Below the pieces are notes generated by a model. It worked only from the letters and a program-made list of their open reading frames with translations, was not told the DNA's origin and searched no databases. From assembly GCA_023418535.1 (NCBI GenBank), contig JAEZZN010000120.1:1-21332 (forward strand): a DNA stretch of 21,332 nt. Reading direction: 5' to 3'. Shown here piece after piece: positions 16,247-21,332 of this stretch. Position 1 is the stretch's first letter, and each line of letters begins with the position of its first letter. This stretch comes from Bacillota bacterium. GTDB taxonomy: Bacteria > Bacillota_A > Clostridia > Tissierellales > Peptoniphilaceae. The translations under genes were made by a program, and so were the position numbers.

Positions 16247-18588
16247 TAATTAATTGGTTTTAAAATTAAATGGTTAATTTCATTAATATTATCCATAAAG
16301 ATTTTATTGTAGTCGCCTTTTATCCAATTGTCAACTTGATTCATGTAGTGTTCGCTCATAAAATGTCCACTCTGACCTGGAACTACTATGTGTTCGCCTT
16401 CTCCTGTGGAAGCATCATATACAAACCTCCAACTAGCTCCATGATTTACATTTCCGTATTTATTTTCACGAGCTGCTAGAACTGTATATTTTGAACCTGA
16501 CATTTCTACTTGTTTTGTTGAAAGAAATTTTTCTAAAACGACATTTGCAGAACCCAAAGAATGTTTTAGATAGAAGCGATGAGCCTTACCCCAGGTCCAT
16601 TCATTGATATTTTGTCCTAAATCTTCTTTCAAATCATCCATCATCTCTTTATATGAATTTTCAAGCACAGTTTTAATTCCACCTAAATTTTCTATGAATT
16701 TACTTTTTTCTCCTTGGATTTCCATCCTTAATAAATTATGTGAATAGTGGTCCTTGTATGACATAAACTCGAATTCGTCTTCTGTTAGAGACTTATCAAA
16801 AATATAGTCTTGAACTTTGTAAAGCCATTTGTTAAATATAAGTGCGGCTAAACTATCTTTATCATCATGTCTATCCCATGATTTTAGTGCTTCTAATATT
16901 TTTGAATCAAATATATTTGTGTCGACATTTTCTAGGAAATAATCTAGAAACTCATCAGCTGCTAAATTCTTAATATCCATTTGAAGATTTTTCATATCTT
17001 CTATATCAAACTTCTTATCTTCAGATAAAACTTCATTTATCCTATTTATTCTATATGGTTGAGCAAATATATTTGATGTATGATAATCGATGTTTGTGCC
17101 TGTTTCTGTATTAGCCGTAGCTAAAAATCCAGATTCTGGGTTTAATTGTTTTGTAAGTTTATCATAAGAAACATATGAATCCCAACCAAAGCTACTGTCA
17201 TAGCCAGGAACTGGTAATATTGCATTTCCTTTTTTTCTAACAGGAATATTTCCATTTGATTTTAATGCAATATTTCCTTCTTTATCAGCAAATACAAAAT
17301 TTTGAGCTGGAGCCATAAATTTTTCAAGGGCGTTTTCAAATTCTTCCCAATTCTTTGCTTTGTTAATGTCAAGAATTGCTTGAAGCTCACTAGTTGCATC
17401 ATGAGCTGTCCATCTCATCGAAAGGCTAGCATTTGGATTATCCATTTTTACCAAACCATCAACTATAATTCCATTTCTTGAATATTCCAAATCAAAAGGA
17501 ACTGAATCTTGAGATTTCACTTTAATTTCATGCTTTATTATTTTAGCATCATAATATTCTCCGTCAAGTTCAAATTGGTGACGATTTTCAGGATTTCTCT
17601 TTTCGATATATAAATCTTGAACGTCAGGACCATAATTTGTTACACCCCATGCAATATCTTCATTATTTCCTAAAATAATTCCAGGAACACCTGTAAAAAT
17701 AACTCCAGAAACATTTTGACTTGGAGAAATTAAATGCATTTGATACCAGATTGACGGAATAGACAAGCTTAAATGAGGATCGTCGGCTAATAGCGGTTTT
17801 CCTGATTTCGTTTTGTTTCCTGCTAAAACCCAGTTATTACTTCCATTGTCAATAGGCGGTCTATCTACACTTGCAACTTCAGTAGTTGCAATGATTGGAA
17901 ATTCTTTATTTATTTCAATAATTTCTTGAATATCTTTATCTTTTGAAATAGCTTCTTTATTTATTTCTCCAAATATTTGTTCACCAAATTTATTTAATAA
18001 AATATTATTAAAAGCTTGATAATCATAATGACCACCTAGATCATAAGCCATGTATTTCCCAATTGTAAGAGTATCGACTATAGTCCAATCCTCGGGTTCA
18101 TATCCCAACAACTTAAATTCATAAGACAATTTATTATTTTCTTTCGCATATTTTATAAATGTATTTACACCATTTGCAAATGAATTAAGTATTTGCTTTG
18201 TTTCTTCTGAATATGTAGATTCTGACCTTTCAGCAGACTTTCTTAAATCGAATAATAAGAATTTCTTATCATTTTCAAGAGCTGATTCCCCTATAATTTC
18301 AGATAATCTACCACTTGCCTGTCTTCTAGCTAAATCCATCTGAAAGAGCCTGTCTTGCGCTTGTATAAAACCTTGAGCAAAATATAAATCTTCATCGTTT
18401 TTAGCCTGAATGCTTGGGACGCCCTTGTCATCTCTTGTTACAATTACTTCATCTTTAAGACCTTCAATATTTAGTTCTCCATCTATAACAGGCAGTGATC
18501 GTTTTGCTGTAGTATAAATAAAAATAAATCCTGCAAATAAAACTAACACAATCGCAATAAGAATATTTCTAAAAATTTTCTTTTTCAT
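16246..18588 (-). CDS. Penicillin acylase family (peptidase S45) amidase, membrane-anchored
   Basis: This 780-residue Ntn-hydrolase is made as a precursor that cuts itself before the catalytic Ser. An N-terminal anchor (about residues 8-26) follows a basic MKKKIFRN start, so the enzyme likely faces outward. The alpha-subunit region has VTRDDKGVPSI and FAQGFIQAQDRLFQMDLARR. The self-cleavage site is NGSNNWVLAG with catalytic Ser250, followed by PLLADDPHL, YGPDVQDLY and a C-terminal GQSGHF block. Family members cleave amide-linked acyl groups from beta-lactams, acyl-homoserine lactones or acylated peptides; the substrate here is unknown. The ATG at 18586-18588 has GGAGG five bases upstream and is preferred over GTG at 18594. 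It follows the DUF1836 gene by 29 bases and shares its promoter. Confidence 0.93.
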   Translation of the reverse strand: MKKKIFRNILIAIVLVLFAGFIFIYTTAKRSLPVIDGELNIEGLKDEVIVTRDDKGVPSIQAKNDEDLYFAQGFIQAQDRLFQMDLARRQASGRLSEIIGESALENDKKFLLFDLRKSAERSESTYSEETKQILNSFANGVNTFIKYAKENNKLSYEFKLLGYEPEDWTIVDTLTIGKYMAYDLGGHYDYQAFNNILLNKFGEQIFGEINKEAISKDKDIQEIIEINKEFPIIATTEVASVDRPPIDNGSNNWVLAGNKTKSGKPLLADDPHLSLSIPSIWYQMHLISPSQNVSGVIFTGVPGIILGNNEDIAWGVTNYGPDVQDLYIEKRNPENRHQFELDGEYYDAKIIKHEIKVKSQDSVPFDLEYSRNGIIVDGLVKMDNPNASLSMRWTAHDATSELQAILDINKAKNWEEFENALEKFMAPAQNFVFADKEGNIALKSNGNIPVRKKGNAILPVPGYDSSFGWDSYVSYDKLTKQLNPESGFLATANTETGTNIDYHTSNIFAQPYRINRINEVLSEDKKFDIEDMKNLQMDIKNLAADEFLDYFLENVDTNIFDSKILEALKSWDRHDDKDSLAALIFNKWLYKVQDYIFDKSLTEDEFEFMSYKDHYSHNLLRMEIQGEKSKFIENLGGIKTVLENSYKEMMDDLKEDLGQNINEWTWGKAHRFYLKHSLGSANVVLEKFLSTKQVEMSGSKYTVLAARENKYGNVNHGASWRFVYDASTGEGEHIVVPGQSGHFMSEHYMNQVDNWIKGDYNKIFMDNINEINHLILKPIN

Positions 18589-18617
18589 TTTCACCTCCGT
18601 CGTTAATGTAACAGAAA

Positions 18618-19142
18618 TTAAATGAGACTTTTAAAACCTCTTTCTTGAATTATAATTGAAGTTAAAAGTTTAAATGTAAATGAAATAACTAAAGAGCTTA
18701 TACCTACTTCTTCCGTATTTGCAATGTATTTTTCAAAATATATATTCTCTTTATCATTATTTATTATTGGTCCAAATATGCTCTTTATAGCTTTTTCAAT
18801 TTTTTCAGCTAGTATATTATAAGCCATTGGAATTTCCATCAATTTATTTTGTAGATACACCCCATCTACTATTTCCTTTATCGATAATACCTGCTTGAAT
18901 ATGCAAATAACAATAATTATAGCTATTTGCTCTCTATTATATTTTCTCCCAGTAGGTGCCGGAACCATTTTCCATTTAACATAATTTTGAATCATGGTTT
19001 TTGTCAATAAATCATCGTCTAAAAAAATATCGCTAAACTCTTCTTTAAAATATTCTATGATTTCAGAACTTGCTATATTATCAGGCAAATCATCCCATCT
19101 AGGACATCTAAAATTATATATATTAATTATTCTATTATTCAT
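18618..19142 (-). CDS. DUF1836 family protein, putative DNA-binding regulator
   Basis: This 174-residue protein matches the DUF1836 pattern: the RWDDLPD start, LTKTMIQNYVKWKMVPAP, then KYNREQIAIIIVICIFKQVLSIKEI. The middle part resembles a MerR-like winged helix, so DNA binding is likely although the family function is poorly known. The C-terminal half is helical with no recognised ligand domain. A GAGGG lies close to the ATG at 19140-19142. It is the first gene of a two-gene operon with the acylase. The operon has a strong promoter and a palindrome at the predicted start, which would suit autoregulation. That is inference. Confidence 0.85.
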   Translation of the reverse strand: MNNRIINIYNFRCPRWDDLPDNIASSEIIEYFKEEFSDIFLDDDLLTKTMIQNYVKWKMVPAPTGRKYNREQIAIIIVICIFKQVLSIKEIVDGVYLQNKLMEIPMAYNILAEKIEKAIKSIFGPIINNDKENIYFEKYIANTEEVGISSLVISFTFKLLTSIIIQERGFKSLI

Positions 19143-19157
19143 AAACCCTCTTTTATC

Positions 19158-19172
19158 TAGTTACATTAACTA
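19158..19172. promoter_or_regulatory. Palindrome at the DUF1836 operon start, possible operator
   Basis: A perfect 6-bp inverted repeat TAGTTA-CAT-TAACTA spans the predicted transcription start, 6 bases downstream of the -10 box. This is a common repressor position. The DUF1836 protein encoded directly downstream is the obvious candidate binder, but this is inferred. I saw no second copy of the palindrome in the window. Confidence 0.5.
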
Positions 19173-19177
19173 CATGA

Positions 19178-19206
19178 AGTATATTTTATATTCAATTTAT
19201 TGTCAA
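19178..19206 (-). promoter_or_regulatory. Promoter of the DUF1836-acylase operon
   Basis: A consensus -35 TTGACA (19206-19201) and a -10 TATACT (19183-19178) are separated by exactly 17 bases. The predicted start near 19171 gives a leader of about 29 bases. Confidence 0.8.
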
Positions 19207-19227
19207 CATCATTTTTATTATGCACAA

Positions 19228-19260
19228 AAAAACACTCTAAATAATATTTAGAATGTTTTT
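19228..19260. terminator. Hairpin terminator downstream of tRNA-Thr
   Basis: The arms AAAAACA-TCTAAAT and ATTTAGA-TGTTTTT pair with one C/A mismatch around a 3-base loop, and run into U residues in both directions. On the minus strand it lies about 64 bases after the tRNA and before the DUF1836 promoter, so it should end the tRNA transcript. Confidence 0.75.
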
Positions 19261-19323
19261 AGTATCAAATTATTATCACTCGAAATATAAAACTTGAAAT
19301 TTTCACATTTATAAAGTGTTTGT

Positions 19324-19399
19324 TGGTGCTCTTTGCCGGAATTGAACCAGCGGCCCCTTCCTTACCATGGAAGTGCTCTACCTACTGAGCTAAAAGAGC
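19324..19399 (-). tRNA. tRNA-Thr, anticodon GGU
   Basis: The 76-base cloverleaf is complete. Acceptor GCTCTTT/AAAGAGC, D stem GCTC/GAGC with a GG-containing loop, anticodon stem CTTCC/GGAAG with loop ATGGTAA, and T stem GCTGG/CCGGC with loop TTCAATT. Positions 34-36 are GGT, which reads ACC and ACU threonine codons. The discriminator base is A and CCA is encoded. It stands alone, with its own consensus promoter 5' and a hairpin terminator 3'. Confidence 0.96.
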
Positions 19400-19410
19400 A
19401 GGATATTGCT

Positions 19411-19439
19411 ATTATAAATATTAATTCTATATTTGTCAA
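19411..19439 (-). promoter_or_regulatory. Fully consensus promoter of tRNA-Thr
   Basis: The -35 TTGACA (19439-19434) and -10 TATAAT (19416-19411) are both exact consensus and 17 bases apart. The predicted start near 19404 leaves only about 5 bases of 5' leader before the tRNA. Confidence 0.88.
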
Positions 19440-19470
19440 TCTATATAATTAGCTAGTGATATAGACTATA

Positions 19471-19502
19471 GATAGCTTCCACACTATATTATGGAAGCTA
19501 TC
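19471..19502. repeat. Perfect 11-bp inverted repeat after the SMC-type ATPase gene
   Basis: GATAGCTTCCA (19471-19481) and TGGAAGCTATC (19492-19502) are exact complements with a 10-base A/T loop. It overlaps the stop codon of the ATPase gene. It is probably the 3'-end hairpin of that transcript, but no U run follows on the minus strand, so it is not a textbook intrinsic terminator. Confidence 0.7.
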
Positions 19503-21315
19503 AAATCCTTTTTATATTATAATTATAGTTTTCTATATCAATTTCCTTAGATGTAAATATAAAAACCTGGCTAAAATTTTCAATTTTATTAATTAATAAA
19601 TCTAAAGCATTTCTCATTCTTTCTTCATCAAATCTAATAAATAAATCATCGATTAATAATATTTTACTTTCATAATTCCCTATTAATAAATTAATAAGTG
19701 CTAGTCTTAATGAAAGATAGAACTGATCTATTGTGCCACTACTTAAATACTTCCAATCAATTAAATCTTTAGTCTGGCTATCTTCAACCTTTATTGAGAA
19801 ATCATTTGAAATATATAATTTTGAATATTTTCCATTTGTAATATCACTAATAATATTTGAAGAAATTTCATTCAATTTTACTGAATAATTATTTTCAAGT
19901 CTTTCAAATGATTTTTCAATAAGTTTTCTTGTAGTTGTATATAATTGAAATTCTTTTTCAATTTTTTCTTTTTCAGATTCCGCCATCACAATTTCATACT
20001 CGATAGTAGAAAAGTTTTTCTTTCCTGAAAATCTTTCCTTTGCAGAAGTTTCTATAGCCACTATTTCATTATCTATTATCAATATTTCATCTCTTAAATC
20101 TTCTATATTTTCATATTTAACATCAGATATATTCATTTCTTGTGATGAAAAATAATTATTAATTTCATCAATCGCTTTATTCATGTAGTATATCTCATTT
20201 TCATTTTCTTCATTTTGATAATCAAGTTTTTCAATCTTTTTTCGCAGTTCTTCTTTTCTTATAATTAATTTATCAATTTTTTCTTTTCTTGATTTTTCTT
20301 TATTTGAATAATTCCAAAAATAAATGAAAATGGATGCTAATGCAACTATGATAGCTAAATACTTATTTACTCTAAATAAGGTAAAAGAAATTATAAAACT
20401 TATAATAGAAATATCAAATATATTAATTTTAGTTAGAGAATTTTCACTATTTAATGCATCAATTTTTTCATCTATAAATTCTATTTCTCTATTTTCATTT
20501 ACCGTGCTATAAATACTTCTTTTATTTTCATATTCTTTTTTTATATAAAGAATATCTTGCATTTCATTCTTTTTAAAAATCAAATTTTGCATATTTTCAA
20601 GACTGATTACTAAATCTTTTTTGCGTTTATTAAGACTTGAAATTTTGTTTGAAAGTATTCCCTTCTCTTTTTCATCACTTAGAGCTTCTTCCATTTCTAA
20701 TCTTAATCTATCGATTTTATTGTTAATATCAACAAGTTCTCCTTGTTTTCCTGATTTTGACTTTATTTTATAAATTTTATCGTCAAGTTTTGAAATAACA
20801 TTTCTAAATGAAATATCTTCCTGTCCAGTAGTTACTAAATTTACAAGTTTTTGTGTGATTTCATCTTTACTATTGTCATTATTTATAACTATAGATTCAG
20901 AAAAAATAAATAAAGTCTTTTTAAATGTTTCATATCCAATACCAAAGAAATATTCACCCGGTTGTTTTGGATTAGGTATGTTTATTAAAGAACCAGTATT
21001 CAAATTATAAATGTCAACTATATCTGTCGAATTAGAATTTAAAAATGTTCTTTCTATTTTATACTCAACTCCATCTTTTACAATAACTACAAAGCCTTTC
21101 ATGGTTTCTTGATTCCATGGCTTATAACGTCTTCTTTCATTTTGAAGTAAATCTTTTGATTTTGACTGACTTCCATAAAGCACCATTAAAATGAAATTTA
21201 AAATAGTAGTTTTACCTGATTCGTTTTTTCCATATATTACATTTAGCCCCTTATCAAATTCGAGTTCATAATTATTAAATTTTCCAAAATTATTTATATA
21301 AATCTTTTTTATCAT
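19501..21315 (-). CDS. YhaN-like SMC/Rad50-type ATPase with two central membrane segments
   Basis: This 604-residue protein has a Walker A GKNESGKTT (29-37) at the N terminus. At the C terminus lie an ABC signature YLSSGTIDQF (523-532) and a Walker B ILLIDDLFIRFDEER (552-566). Between them are two charged coiled-coil regions and a hydrophobic hairpin (about 300-314 and 319-336). This is the layout of the YhaN branch of the RecF/SbcC/SMC group. YhaN proteins are usually larger (about 960 residues in Bacillus, from memory), so the coiled coils are short here. Relatives work with a nuclease partner of the SbcD/YhaO type in DNA processing. The partner may lie just off the right edge, where a TAA at 21318-21320 would close an upstream reading frame ending in LFEE. 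The ATG at 21313-21315 has GAGGAA upstream. Confidence 0.88.
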   Translation of the reverse strand: MIKKIYINNFGKFNNYELEFDKGLNVIYGKNESGKTTILNFILMVLYGSQSKSKDLLQNERRRYKPWNQETMKGFVVIVKDGVEYKIERTFLNSNSTDIVDIYNLNTGSLINIPNPKQPGEYFFGIGYETFKKTLFIFSESIVINNDNSKDEITQKLVNLVTTGQEDISFRNVISKLDDKIYKIKSKSGKQGELVDINNKIDRLRLEMEEALSDEKEKGILSNKISSLNKRKKDLVISLENMQNLIFKKNEMQDILYIKKEYENKRSIYSTVNENREIEFIDEKIDALNSENSLTKINIFDISIISFIISFTLFRVNKYLAIIVALASIFIYFWNYSNKEKSRKEKIDKLIIRKEELRKKIEKLDYQNEENENEIYYMNKAIDEINNYFSSQEMNISDVKYENIEDLRDEILIIDNEIVAIETSAKERFSGKKNFSTIEYEIVMAESEKEKIEKEFQLYTTTRKLIEKSFERLENNYSVKLNEISSNIISDITNGKYSKLYISNDFSIKVEDSQTKDLIDWKYLSSGTIDQFYLSLRLALINLLIGNYESKILLIDDLFIRFDEERMRNALDLLINKIENFSQVFIFTSKEIDIENYNYNIKRI

Positions 21316-21332
21316 AATTATTCCTCAAATAA

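Overview
The window is AT-rich chromosomal DNA from a low-GC Gram-positive bacterium (Bacillota). Signs of this are strong AGGAGG-type ribosome binding sites, a CxxC/CxxC type L33, a Firmicutes-style L10 leader, the acpS-nnrD-alr-mazF order, and a tRNA-Thr with encoded CCA. The overall style fits the anaerobic cocci and their relatives (Tissierellia/Peptoniphilaceae), but that placement is inference. I see no phage, insertion sequence, CRISPR array or plasmid functions. Almost all genes are on the minus strand.

Region 1 (1-3068) is the classic rpmG-secE-nusG-rplK-rplA / rplJ-rplL cluster, read right to left. It has a well-formed promoter before rpmG and another before the L10 leader. The leader has an attenuator-type terminator and an alternative AGGAG/CTCCT pairing. 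Two matching RNA elements in front of rplK and rplA resemble the L1-binding site of 23S rRNA.

Region 2 (3247-9299) holds a thiD-like kinase followed by an ABC ATPase and a large ABC permease in one overlapping operon. Then come a plus-strand endonuclease/exonuclease/phosphatase-family enzyme, an unusual three-part aromatic-pathway protein (AroQ-like + degenerate AroE-like + shikimate kinase), and apt with a clear terminator.

Region 3 (9366-13847) holds a membrane-anchored metallophosphoesterase. Next is a tightly overlapping operon in which holo-ACP synthase is fused to NAD(P)H-hydrate dehydratase, followed by alanine racemase and a MazF toxin with no antitoxin gene beside it. A lone plus-strand gene with a C39-like cysteine-peptidase pattern follows.

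Region 4 (13910-21332) holds a cysteine desulfurase-mnmA pair for tRNA 2-thiouridine, and a DUF1836 regulator operon with a membrane-anchored penicillin-acylase-family enzyme. That operon has a near-consensus promoter and a palindrome at its predicted start. Then come a tRNA-Thr(GGU) gene with a fully consensus promoter and a compact YhaN-like SMC-type ATPase with two central membrane segments.

Most genes are conserved housekeeping genes. The items most worth a second look are the AroQ/AroE/AroK fusion with lost active-site residues, the AcpS-NnrD fusion, the antitoxin-less mazF, the DUF1836-acylase operon with its operator-like palindrome, the C39-like orphan, and the paired L1-site mimics.
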